Below are positions 36,762 through 45,482 of a DNA stretch of 64,000 nt, one piece after another; positions within the stretch are counted from its first letter, which is position 1, and each line of letters starts with the position of its first letter. This DNA is from Aggregatibacter segnis ATCC 33393. Its GTDB lineage: Bacteria; Pseudomonadota; Gammaproteobacteria; Enterobacterales; Pasteurellaceae. The notes under the pieces are model-generated. The model had not been told where the DNA came from and ran no database searches. It saw only the letters and a list, made by a program, of their open reading frames with translations. The DNA lies in NCBI RefSeq assembly GCF_000185305.1, contig NZ_GL622200.1:761252-825251 (forward strand), written 5' to 3'. The position numbers were made by a program, and so were the translations under genes.

Positions 36762-37316
36762 TTACAGGGAAGAAACTACATCGTCTAAACTGAGTACTTT
36801 TTTCTCTCTTTCTAATTTTTCTTCACCGGAACCTAACATAATAAAACCGATAATTTTATCTTGCGCTTCACATCGGAAAGCGTTGCGTAGTGCCGAACCT
36901 TCTAGCCAAGGGCCGCTGATCCAAACGTTTTTAAAGCCTAACGCGTTGGCGGCAAGTTGCATTGCATAAGTGGCGCAACCGGCGCAGAGAAGTTGTTCCC
37001 ATTCCGGCACTTTCTTGATGGTTGGATCTAATTTCGCGACGATACCGATAACCATCGGTGCGCGACCGGCAAGGTTTTCAGCTTTTTTCAAACGTTCTTC
37101 ACCCAAATTGAGTTCATGCACCGCACTTTTTAACAAATCGCCGAAGGTGGCCATTTTTTCTTTTTTGATAACAACAAAACGGTAAGGTTGTAATTTGCCG
37201 TGATCAGGCGCCCGCAAGGCAGCTTGAAAGATTTGGTTTAATTGCTGTTCATTTGGTGCCGGTTCATTGAGTTTTTTTTGTGAACTGCGTTCAGTGAGGA
37301 GTTGTAATGCATCCAT
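36762..37316 (-). CDS. ydjA: Nitroreductase family protein YdjA
   Basis: The 184-residue FMN-dependent oxidoreductase begins MDALQLLTERSSQKKLNEPAP and contains ALRAPDHGKLQPYRFVVI (about 33-50), the FMN-phosphate contact region. CAGCATYAMQLAANALGFKNVWISGPW follows in the family order. The physiological substrate is not known. It is divergent from sppA, the same neighbour as in E. coli. Confidence 0.9.
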   Translation of the reverse strand: MDALQLLTERSSQKKLNEPAPNEQQLNQIFQAALRAPDHGKLQPYRFVVIKKEKMATFGDLLKSAVHELNLGEERLKKAENLAGRAPMVIGIVAKLDPTIKKVPEWEQLLCAGCATYAMQLAANALGFKNVWISGPWLEGSALRNAFRCEAQDKIIGFIMLGSGEEKLEREKKVLSLDDVVSSL

Positions 37317-37451
37317 TTTCGCTTCCTTTTTATGGGGGGGAATAAAGTGCGGTGGATTATAGCACAGTTTTTAAAACAGGCTTTCTCTAGGTTTATTCAG
37401 ACGTAGGTTTATGGTATTTTAAACGCCATTTTGTTGATTTTTCGAGGTTAT

Positions 37452-39338
37452 ATGAAATTTATCGTCTCTTTGGTGAAGTTTGCCTGGCGTATCCTTAATT
37501 TTATTCGTGATTTAGTCATGAATATCGTTTTCTTGATTTTTGTTTTATTGGCACTTTCCGTTTTTACCCTGATTGTTGGGGCGGATAAACAGGAAAAAGT
37601 CGTGTTAAAAGGCGATCAAGGGGCGTTGCTATTACAACTGGATGGCTATTTGGCAGATAATCGCGATGCTCAAAGCAGTTTCAAAAGCATGCTAAAAGAA
37701 TTGGATAACCAACGTATTGCGCAACAATATTCGACCTTTGATGTGATTTATGCCATTGATGCAGCGGCACAGGATGACAAAGTGAAAGGCTTAGTGCTGG
37801 ATCTCAATTATTTTCAAGGAGGCGATTTACCATCTCTTGAATACGTCGGTGAAGCGATTGAGAATTTCAAAGATAGCGGTAAACAAGTGATCGCTTATTC
37901 GGACAGCTACAACCAATCTCAATATTTCCTCGCCAGTTATGCCGATGAAATTTACATGAATCCTATCGGCAGTGTTTCTATTGAGGGCTTGGCACAGGAA
38001 ACGCTGTATTATAAAGAAATGCTGGATAAATTAGACGTGAACCCGCACGTGTTCCGTGTGGGCACCTATAAATCAGCCGTTGAGCCATTTTTGCGTAATG
38101 ATATGTCGCCTGAAGCACGGGCTAATTTACAACGCTGGTTAAACACCATGTGGGAGAATTACACGGCACAAGTGGCCATTAATCGGGACATTCCGAAAGC
38201 GCTTGTTACGCCGACGGCAAATACTTATTTAACCGAGTTGAAGGCCTTGAAAGGCGACAGTACGGCATATGCGGTAAAACGTAAATTAATTACTGATGTG
38301 TTGGATCGTTTCGATTTAAATAGAAAATTGACCGCACTTTTTGGTGAAGATAAAGAGCATCAGCCGAAAACCGTGGATTTTGAAACCTATTTAGCTTCTT
38401 TACCGGATCGTTTAATCGGCGAAACAGACAATAAAATTGCCGTGGTGAACGTCGAGGGCGCGATTGTAGACGGCGAAAGTGATGAAGAAAATGCCGGTGG
38501 CGATACGATTGCGATGTTATTACGTCAGGCGCACGATGATAAAGACGTAAAAGGCGTGGTATTGCGTGTCAATAGCCCGGGTGGCAGCGCTTTTGCTTCT
38601 GAGATCATTCGCCAAGAAGTAACGCATTTACAGAAAGCCGGTAAGCCGGTGGTGGTTTCCATGGGAGGCATGGCGGCGTCTGGCGGTTACTGGATTTCTT
38701 CCACGGCGGATTATATTGTGGCAGATAAAAACACCATTACCGGCTCTATCGGTATTTTTGCCGTGTTACCGACTTTCGAGAACACCATTAAGAAAATTGG
38801 CGTTTCTGCCGATGGCGTGAAAACTTCCGATTTGGCGTTAGGTTCTCTTTTAAGCCCGTTGTCCGCTGAATTAAATGATGTATTACAGCTGGAAATTGAA
38901 CATGGTTACGATCAATTCTTAACTAAAGTGAGCGAGGGGCGTCATTTAACCAAAGCCCAAGTGGATAAGGTTGCACAAGGTCAAGTCTGGCTTGGTTCCG
39001 AAGCGTTAGCGCATAAATTGGTGGATGAGTTAGGTAATCTTGATACCGCTCTAGGAAAAGCCATGGAATTGGTGAATGAAAGACGCGCGGAGCAAGAAAA
39101 AATTGATGAAAGTCGTTTCTCTGTGGAATGGATGGTGGACGATGAGCGTACGTTGATTAAGAAAATCATGCGCGATTTCAAAGGTGAAGGTCGTCTTTGG
39201 TTACAGCGCGTGATGGCAGAAACTGTCGGATTACCAAAAGAAATGACACTGTTTAAAAAACAACTTGGTTTGTTAAATACGTTTAACGATCCGAAAGGGC
39301 AATATTTATATTGCTTAACCTGCGGTTCTGTGAAATAA
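37452..39338 (+). CDS. sppA: Protease IV (signal peptide peptidase SppA)
   Basis: SppA degrades cleaved signal peptides from the periplasmic face of the inner membrane. The start at 37452 (MKFIVSLVKFAWRI) has a CGAGG ribosome site and gives 628 residues; the ORF extends seven codons further upstream. One transmembrane helix lies at about 20-44. Two S49 repeats follow: the first holds the catalytic Lys in VGTYKSAVEPF and the second the catalytic Ser in MGGMAASGGYWIS. An uptake sequence falls in the linker (LTALFGED). Confidence 0.94.
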   Translation: MKFIVSLVKFAWRILNFIRDLVMNIVFLIFVLLALSVFTLIVGADKQEKVVLKGDQGALLLQLDGYLADNRDAQSSFKSMLKELDNQRIAQQYSTFDVIYAIDAAAQDDKVKGLVLDLNYFQGGDLPSLEYVGEAIENFKDSGKQVIAYSDSYNQSQYFLASYADEIYMNPIGSVSIEGLAQETLYYKEMLDKLDVNPHVFRVGTYKSAVEPFLRNDMSPEARANLQRWLNTMWENYTAQVAINRDIPKALVTPTANTYLTELKALKGDSTAYAVKRKLITDVLDRFDLNRKLTALFGEDKEHQPKTVDFETYLASLPDRLIGETDNKIAVVNVEGAIVDGESDEENAGGDTIAMLLRQAHDDKDVKGVVLRVNSPGGSAFASEIIRQEVTHLQKAGKPVVVSMGGMAASGGYWISSTADYIVADKNTITGSIGIFAVLPTFENTIKKIGVSADGVKTSDLALGSLLSPLSAELNDVLQLEIEHGYDQFLTKVSEGRHLTKAQVDKVAQGQVWLGSEALAHKLVDELGNLDTALGKAMELVNERRAEQEKIDESRFSVEWMVDDERTLIKKIMRDFKGEGRLWLQRVMAETVGLPKEMTLFKKQLGLLNTFNDPKGQYLYCLTCGSVK

Positions 39339-39378
39339 AAGTGCGGTCGGTTTTTCGGGTGTTTTTAGCGGAGATAAG

Positions 39379-40503
39379 ATGGAACAGTTAGCAGAGTTAA
39401 GAGCGCAAATTGATCAATTAGATCAAGAATTGCTACAGCTTTTGGCAAAGCGCTTGGAGGTGGTACATAAAGTCGGTGAAGTTAAACAACAACATGGCCT
39501 GCCTATTTATGTGCCGCAGCGGGAAATCGAAATGCTACAACGAAAACGTGAAGCCGCTGAGCAACTTGGGCTGTCGCCTGATTTAATTGAAGACATTTTA
39601 CGCCGCATTATGCGTGAGTCTTATGTCAGTGAAAATCGTTTCGGCTTTAAAACCGTAAATCCCGCAATTCGCAAAATTGTTATTGTGGGGGGACGAGGCA
39701 AACTTGGGCGTTTGTTTGGTCGTTACTTGCAAGATTCCGGTTATCCTGTTGTGGTGTTGGAACACGAGGATTGGCCTCAGGCAGAGAGCATTTTGCAAGA
39801 GGCGGATGTCGTGATTGTTTCTGTACCTATCGCCAATACGCCTGAAGTGATTGAACGCCTTAAACCCTATCTCACCGAAAATATGTTGTTGGCGGATTTA
39901 ACCTCTGTGAAACGAGTGCCGTTACAAAAAATGCTGGAAGTGCATCAAGGCGCCGTGGTTGGGTTACACCCGATGTTTGGGCCGGATATAGCCAGCATGG
40001 CAAAACAAGTGGTGGCATGTTGTGACGGGCGTTTTAGCGAACGCTATCAGTGGTTGTTACAACAAATTCAAATGTGGGGTGCCAAAATCTACCCAGTAGA
40101 TGCCGCGGAACATGATCATCATATGACCTATATTCAGGCGTTGCGCCATTTTTCCACGTTTGTGTATGGCTTGTATTTGTCCCAACAGCCGGTGGAATTG
40201 GAAAAATTATTAGCATTATCTTCGCCGATTTATCGTTTGGAATTGGCAATGGTCGGACGTCTATTTGCACAGGATGCGGCATTATATGCCGATATTATTG
40301 CGGATAAACCGGAAAACTTGGCGGTGATTGAACATCTGAAAAACAGTTATGAAGTCGGCTTTGATTTTTTCAAAAACCATGATCGCCAAGGCTTTATTGA
40401 TCAATTCAATCAAATTCGCGACTGGTTTGGTGATTATTCAGAACAATTTTTACAGGAAAGCCGTCAATTATTGCAGCAAGCCAGTGACGCAAGAAATGTT
40501 TAA
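39379..40503 (+). CDS. tyrA: Chorismate mutase/prephenate dehydrogenase (T-protein)
   Basis: TyrA converts chorismate to prephenate and then 4-hydroxyphenylpyruvate for tyrosine synthesis. The 374-residue bifunctional protein has an AroQ mutase domain (1-90: LRAQIDQLDQELLQLLAKRL, KQQHGLPIYVPQRE). The dehydrogenase domain has the NAD motif VGGRGKLGRLFGRYL (about 100-114), LHPMFGPD and the HDHHMTYIQALRHF segment. It is monocistronic here. No TyrR box was recognised. Confidence 0.96.
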   Translation: MEQLAELRAQIDQLDQELLQLLAKRLEVVHKVGEVKQQHGLPIYVPQREIEMLQRKREAAEQLGLSPDLIEDILRRIMRESYVSENRFGFKTVNPAIRKIVIVGGRGKLGRLFGRYLQDSGYPVVVLEHEDWPQAESILQEADVVIVSVPIANTPEVIERLKPYLTENMLLADLTSVKRVPLQKMLEVHQGAVVGLHPMFGPDIASMAKQVVACCDGRFSERYQWLLQQIQMWGAKIYPVDAAEHDHHMTYIQALRHFSTFVYGLYLSQQPVELEKLLALSSPIYRLELAMVGRLFAQDAALYADIIADKPENLAVIEHLKNSYEVGFDFFKNHDRQGFIDQFNQIRDWFGDYSEQFLQESRQLLQQASDARNV

Positions 40504-40582
40504 TGGCACGGCACAAAGCGTTATCCTGCAGGCGCTTAAACTGCTATAATACGCCGCAATTTTACTCGGAGAGTGAAAACAT

Positions 40583-41206
40583 ATGAGTCAATTTTTTTAT
40601 ATCCATTCGGAAAATCCGCAGGTGCGTTTAATCAATCAAGCGGTTGAAATTTTACGTAATGGCGGCGTGATCGTGTATCCTACCGATTCCGGCTATGCGT
40701 TGGGTTGCATGATTGGGGATAAGCATGCGATGGATCGTATCGTGCAAATTCGCCAATTACCGGAAGGGCATAATTTTACTTTGGTATGCAGTGATTTATC
40801 GGAGTTATCCAATTATTCTTTAGTGACGAATTCTGCTTATCGCTTGATTAAAAACAACACGCCGGGACGTTACACTTTTATTTTAACGGCAACCAAAGAA
40901 TTACCGCGCCGTTTAATGACGTCCAAACGAAAAACCATCGGGATTCGTGTGCCGGATAATCAAATTGCCTTGGATTTATTGAAGGCATTGGGGGAGCCGA
41001 TTTTATCTTGTTCTTTAATGTTGCCAAACGAAGAACATATTACCCAATCGGATCCGGAAGAAATTCGAGACCGCCTAGAGCATCAAGTGGATTTAATTAT
41101 TCACGGCGGTTATTTAGGACAAGAGCCAACCACTGTGGTTGATTTAACGACAGAAACGCCGGTCATTTTGCGTGAAGGCAGTGGTTCGGTCGCTCCGTTT
41201 ATTTAA
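40583..41206 (+). CDS. yciO: YciO family Sua5/YrdC-like protein
   Basis: The 207-residue protein has a YrdC-type fold with [15 protein letters not shown] (about 32-46), a [13 protein letters not shown] segment (about 115-127) and the ending [10 protein letters not shown]. TsaC/Sua5 relatives make threonylcarbamoyl-AMP for tRNA; YciO is a paralogue whose own role is less certain. Length and sequence point to YciO over TsaC. A TATAAT box lies at 40545-40550. rluB follows, as in E. coli. Confidence 0.88.
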   Translation: MSQFFYIHSENPQVRLINQAVEILRNGGVIVYPTDSGYALGCMIGDKHAMDRIVQIRQLPEGHNFTLVCSDLSELSNYSLVTNSAYRLIKNNTPGRYTFILTATKELPRRLMTSKRKTIGIRVPDNQIALDLLKALGEPILSCSLMLPNEEHITQSDPEEIRDRLEHQVDLIIHGGYLGQEPTTVVDLTTETPVILREGSGSVAPFI

Positions 41207-41250
41207 ACCTATTTTTGAAAAGACGCTTGGGAAAGCGACAACGAGGATTT

Positions 41251-42237
41251 ATGAAACCCACAACACAAAAACGCGTTCAAAATCGACCGCACTTTACACA
41301 GAAAAACCAACCTGTCGTAGCGAAAAATCGTCCAACTTCAGTAAAGCCAAATGGAAAAAATGAGATGAAAACGACTTCAGCCGAAGGCGAGAAGTTACAA
41401 AAAGTATTGGCACGAGCCGGACAAGGTTCCCGTCGTGAAATCGAAAGCATTATTGCGGAAAATCGAGTAAGTGTGGACGGTAAAATCGCAACGCTAGGCG
41501 ATAGAATTAACGTGAATTCTGGTGTGAAAGTGCGTATTGACGGTAATTTGATTAATCTGACACAGGCGCAGAAAGAAGTGTGTCGTGTATTGATGTATTA
41601 CAAACCGGAAGGTGAGCTTTGCACCCGTCATGATCCGGAAGGGCGCGCTACCGTGTTTGATCGTTTACCGCGTTTAACCGGTGCCCGTTGGATTGCAGTT
41701 GGTCGTTTAGATATTAATACATCGGGTTTATTGTTATTCACAACAGACGGCGAATTAGCGAATCGTTTAATGCACCCAAGCCGCGAAGTCGAGCGGGAAT
41801 ATTCTGTTCGCGTGTTTGGTGCAGTAGATGACGCGATGTTGAATCGCTTAAAGAAAGGCGTTCAATTGGAAGACGGCCCGGCAAATTTTAAAGAGATTAA
41901 ATTTGTTGGTGGGGTGGGGATGAATCAATGGTTTGATGTGACCTTAATGGAAGGACGTAATCGTGAAGTGCGTCGTTTATGGGAATCGCAAGGCATCCAA
42001 GTGAGCCGCTTGATTCGTATTCGTTATGGCAACATTAAATTGATGAAGAATTTACCACGTGGTGGCTGGCAGGAGATGGAACTGGCAGACGTGAATTATT
42101 TACGTGAATTGGTCGGTTTACCACCGGAAACCGAAACCAAATTAGACATGAATAAGCAACGACGTAAGCCAAAGACAGGGAAAATCCGTAAGGCAGTTAA
42201 ACGTTATTCAGAATTAAGTAAACGTTATAAAAAATAA
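41251..42237 (+). CDS. rluB: 23S rRNA pseudouridine-2605 synthase
   Basis: RluB modifies U2605 of 23S rRNA. The 328-residue protein has a basic, low-complexity N-terminal extension (about 1-40), an S4 domain ([22 protein letters not shown], about 46-67) and the catalytic loop [27 protein letters not shown]. Its C-terminus is again basic. The ATG at 41251 is chosen because CGAGGA lies seven bases upstream; a TTG at 41215 is in frame but lacks a ribosome site. An uptake sequence within the extension encodes RPHFTQ. Confidence 0.93.
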   Translation: MKPTTQKRVQNRPHFTQKNQPVVAKNRPTSVKPNGKNEMKTTSAEGEKLQKVLARAGQGSRREIESIIAENRVSVDGKIATLGDRINVNSGVKVRIDGNLINLTQAQKEVCRVLMYYKPEGELCTRHDPEGRATVFDRLPRLTGARWIAVGRLDINTSGLLLFTTDGELANRLMHPSREVEREYSVRVFGAVDDAMLNRLKKGVQLEDGPANFKEIKFVGGVGMNQWFDVTLMEGRNREVRRLWESQGIQVSRLIRIRYGNIKLMKNLPRGGWQEMELADVNYLRELVGLPPETETKLDMNKQRRKPKTGKIRKAVKRYSELSKRYKK

Positions 42238-42271
42238 CCGCACTTTACGGTTGTCATTAAAAGGAGAATTT

Positions 42272-43243
42272 ATGAAATTTCAACAGCTTCGCTATATTGT
42301 TGAAGTCGCTAATCAAAATATGAATATCACGGAAGCTGCGCATGTGCTATTCACATCGCAACCGGGGATTAGTAAACAGGTACGCTTATTAGAAAATGAG
42401 CTAGGCGTAGAGATTTTTGAGCGTAATGGTAAGCACATCAAAGGATTAACGCCGCCCGGGAAAAAAATTGTGGCGATCTCTCGTGAGATTATGATGAAAA
42501 TGCAAGGCATTCGTTCTGTTGCTGATGAATATACCAAGCCAGAACAAGGTGTATTGCGTATTGCAACGACAAATACGCAGGCGCGTTATATGTTGCCGGC
42601 GGTTGTAGAAAAATTTTCTCAGCGTTATCCCAACGTAAGTTTGCATATTCATCAAGGTTCACCTACACAAATTTATGATGCATTGATGTCTGATGAAGTG
42701 GATTTGGCCATTACTACCGAAGCGCAATATCTCTTTGATGATGTGGTCTTGTTGCCGTGTTACTTCTGGAATCGTTCGGTGATTGTGAAGCCCGATCATC
42801 CTTTAGCTCAATGCGAACATCTTACTATTGAAGAGTTAGGGAAATATCCTTTAATTACCTATACCTTCGGTTTTACCGGTGCGTCTGATTTGGATTATGC
42901 TTTTAATAGTGCGGGTATTTTGCCAAACATTGTGTTTACTGCAACGGATGCGGATATTATCAAAACCTATGTACGCATGGGGTTGGGCGTAGGAATTATG
43001 GCTTCTATGGCACATACATCGGCAGATAAGGATTTAGTGGCTATCAAAGCAGATCATTTATTCCGTCCAAGCATGACGCAAATTGCATTTAAAAATGGTG
43101 CATTCTTACGAAATTATATGTATGACTTTATTAATTATTTTTCACCGCACTTGACTCGAACCAATGTTGAAAAAGCTGAGGCGTTGCATGACAACAGCGA
43201 CGTGAAAAAGTTATTTAGTAATGTCACGTTAGAAGTATTGTAA
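42272..43243 (+). CDS. cysB: LysR-type regulator CysB
   Basis: CysB activates the sulfate and cysteine regulon in response to N-acetylserine. The start at 42272 follows AAGGAGAA and gives 323 residues (324 in E. coli). The N-terminal helix-turn-helix is clear ([23 protein letters not shown]). The effector domain includes [23 protein letters not shown] and the [14 protein letters not shown] loop. No sulfate-assimilation gene is next to it; dapD follows. Confidence 0.93.
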   Translation: MKFQQLRYIVEVANQNMNITEAAHVLFTSQPGISKQVRLLENELGVEIFERNGKHIKGLTPPGKKIVAISREIMMKMQGIRSVADEYTKPEQGVLRIATTNTQARYMLPAVVEKFSQRYPNVSLHIHQGSPTQIYDALMSDEVDLAITTEAQYLFDDVVLLPCYFWNRSVIVKPDHPLAQCEHLTIEELGKYPLITYTFGFTGASDLDYAFNSAGILPNIVFTATDADIIKTYVRMGLGVGIMASMAHTSADKDLVAIKADHLFRPSMTQIAFKNGAFLRNYMYDFINYFSPHLTRTNVEKAEALHDNSDVKKLFSNVTLEVL

Positions 43244-43286
43244 TCTTAACGCATTTATTTTTATTAACACTGATATAGGAAGCAAG

Positions 43287-44114
43287 ATGTCCAATTTACA
43301 ACAAATTATTGAAAACGCCTTTGAAAAACGCGCGGAAATCACACCGAAAACCGTTGATGCACAAACTCGTGCCGCCATTGAAGAAGTGATTGAAGGCTTA
43401 GACTGCGGTAAATACCGTGTTGCAGAAAAGATTGATGGCGAATGGGTGACTCACCAATGGTTAAAGAAAGCGGTATTGCTTTCTTTCCGCATCAATGAAA
43501 ATCAAATTATTGATGGTGCAGAAACCAAATACTACGACAAAGTCGCTTTAAAATTTGCTGATTACACGGAAGAACGTTTTCAACAAGAAGGGTTCCGTGT
43601 AGTGCCTTCTGCTACCGTGCGTAAAGGGGCATACATTGCTAAAAATACAGTGTTAATGCCATCTTATGTGAATATTGGTGCGTATGTGGGCGAAGGATCG
43701 ATGGTGGATACTTGGGCAACAGTCGGCTCTTGCGCACAAATCGGTAAAAACGTGCACTTATCCGGTGGCGTAGGGATCGGTGGCGTGTTAGAACCATTAC
43801 AAGCCAACCCAACCATTATCGGCGATAACTGCTTTATCGGCGCGCGTTCTGAAGTGGTAGAAGGGGTGATTGTTGAAGATGGTTGTGTGATCTCCATGGG
43901 CGTATTTATTGGTCAATCTACCAAAATTTATGATCGTGAAACGGGCGAAATTCATTATGGTCGCGTACCGGCTGGTTCAGTCGTTGTTTCCGGTAGTCTT
44001 CCGTCAAAATGCGGTAAATACAGTCTTTACTGTGCTGTTATCGTGAAAAAAGTGGATGCTAAAACGCTAGGAAAAGTGGGTATCAACGAGTTATTACGTT
44101 CCATTGAAGAATAA
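43287..44114 (+). CDS. dapD: Tetrahydrodipicolinate N-succinyltransferase
   Basis: DapD succinylates tetrahydrodipicolinate in the lysine/meso-diaminopimelate pathway, which also feeds peptidoglycan. The 275-residue protein has an N-terminal helical domain and a left-handed beta-helix of hexapeptide repeats (about 105-235; [32 protein letters not shown]). It ends [10 protein letters not shown], typical of the family. It is followed by a strong uptake-sequence terminator. Confidence 0.97.
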   Translation: MSNLQQIIENAFEKRAEITPKTVDAQTRAAIEEVIEGLDCGKYRVAEKIDGEWVTHQWLKKAVLLSFRINENQIIDGAETKYYDKVALKFADYTEERFQQEGFRVVPSATVRKGAYIAKNTVLMPSYVNIGAYVGEGSMVDTWATVGSCAQIGKNVHLSGGVGIGGVLEPLQANPTIIGDNCFIGARSEVVEGVIVEDGCVISMGVFIGQSTKIYDRETGEIHYGRVPAGSVVVSGSLPSKCGKYSLYCAVIVKKVDAKTLGKVGINELLRSIEE

Positions 44115-44127
44115 TTAAAAATGCAAT

Positions 44128-44169
44128 AAAAAAAGACCGCACTTTATATCGCAAAGTGCGGTCTTTTTC
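44128..44169. terminator. Uptake-sequence terminator between dapD and tehB
   Basis: AAAAAGACCGCACTTT and its reverse complement flank a short loop, with T-runs on both strands, between convergent genes. Confidence 0.85.
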
Positions 44170-44186
44170 TTTTCTAAATCGGCAAA

Positions 44187-45047
44187 CTATTTTTTTCTTG
44201 CCAACATGGTTACAAATTTCATTTTATAGCGATTGCCGTTTTCATCGGTTTTGTGCAGTTCACCCATGTTTTCGTTGTATTCTAAGAATTCCCAATCTTT
44301 GTAGTATTCTTTCAATTCATTTTCACCAAAGGTGAAAGAGAATGGTACCGGGCAAGGCACTTCCGGTGTGGACATGGCGGCCACGATTAAATTGTAGCCC
44401 CCCGGATTGGTGTGGTTTTGCATGTTTTCAAGAATTGCCGGTACGCGGGTACGATCGAGGAACATAAAGACCACAGTCGACAAAATAAAATCATAGTTTT
44501 CTTGAATGTTTGCATCGTTGATATTGTAAAGTGCGGTCTGAATTTTCAGATTTTCTTTCTCTTTAGTCTCGTTTAAAAATTGGAGACTGTTTTCATTGTG
44601 ATCCCAAGAAGTTACATCATAGCCGAGTAAACTCAAATAGAGGGAGTTACGCCCTTGTCCACACCCTAAATCTAACACCTTACATGGTTTGATAATTTTA
44701 GCCGCATTGACCACATCGCCGTGAGTAGCGGTCATATTGTATTTTTTGCTGAAGTAGTCTTCCTTGGTGCAATAAAATTCAAGGAAACATTCCAAATCAT
44801 CGGAAAGGGCTTCAACACGATGCCAAAGTTGAGGTTCAACAAAAGGTGTTTCATCTTGTGGGGTGAAAATGTGTTCGCTCACAATATCACCATTTTCCGT
44901 TAACACATAAAATTTGAGTTTGCCCTTTAAGACGGTGAGTTTTCCCCAAGTGCCGACTTTGGTGTTGTGCTTTTCTTGAAACATTTTTGGCAAGCTGTCT
45001 TTGGTCCAAACCGGCATTTTTTTGTAACAAATAAGTTCGTTTTGCAT
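44187..45047 (-). CDS. tehB: TehB-type SAM-dependent methyltransferase (tellurite resistance)
   Basis: The 286-residue protein has an N-terminal cupin-like DUF1971 domain (about 1-90: CYKKMPVWTKDSLPKMFQEKHNT). A class I methyltransferase follows, with CKVLDLGCGQGRNSLYLSLLGYDVTSWDHN (about 122-151). This two-part form is the one found in Haemophilus influenzae; E. coli TehB lacks the first domain. TehB methylates oxyanions of tellurium or selenium; the wider role is debated. A CRP-type site lies about 100 bases upstream of the start. Confidence 0.9.
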   Translation of the reverse strand: MQNELICYKKMPVWTKDSLPKMFQEKHNTKVGTWGKLTVLKGKLKFYVLTENGDIVSEHIFTPQDETPFVEPQLWHRVEALSDDLECFLEFYCTKEDYFSKKYNMTATHGDVVNAAKIIKPCKVLDLGCGQGRNSLYLSLLGYDVTSWDHNENSLQFLNETKEKENLKIQTALYNINDANIQENYDFILSTVVFMFLDRTRVPAILENMQNHTNPGGYNLIVAAMSTPEVPCPVPFSFTFGENELKEYYKDWEFLEYNENMGELHKTDENGNRYKMKFVTMLARKK

Positions 45048-45482
45048 TTTTTATCTCCAAATTTTTATGCGATATAAATAGTTGAGTTTAATGGTAGGTT
45101 AATTAGGCGAAATACGCAATATTTAATTCTTTTTTTCAATGGCTAATATGTGATGACGATCACCTATTTTAGAAAGAGCGGTCGCTTTTTTAGGCGTTTT
45201 CTTTGGTGTGGCAGATTGTTGCGTAAATTTATGTATAAATGGTTATTTAAAAGAGCTCGGCGATAAGATATTTTCCGCTGCAGAGATAAAAATCACTATC
45301 ATTCTTTCAAAAAATCTAATAAGATTTACATTATTTGTTAAAAATTTGTAATGTGTGTTTTTTGTACAGTTTACATAGTGGTTTTGACAAATTAAACCAT
45401 TTTTAGTTATCAATTCGTTGTTTAATTGCTACCAAAAGTAGCGTTAAATGTACTTCTAACTTAACAAAATAAGGAAAAAACT
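45048..45482. promoter_or_regulatory. tehB-aceE divergent regulatory region
   Basis: No gene is visible in these 435 bases. A near-perfect CRP site, TGTGA-TGACGA-TCACC, lies at 45149-45164. A TTGACA (45384-45389) with a weak TTATCA 17 bases on is a candidate aceE promoter. A GCTAC-CAAAA-GTAGC hairpin (45428-45442) lies in the aceE leader. The GGAAAAA before the ATG serves as ribosome site. No PdhR operator was recognised. Confidence 0.55.

Noticed and set aside
41215-41250. Upstream TTG start for rluB
   Set aside because: No ribosome site precedes it, whereas CGAGGA precedes the ATG at 41251.
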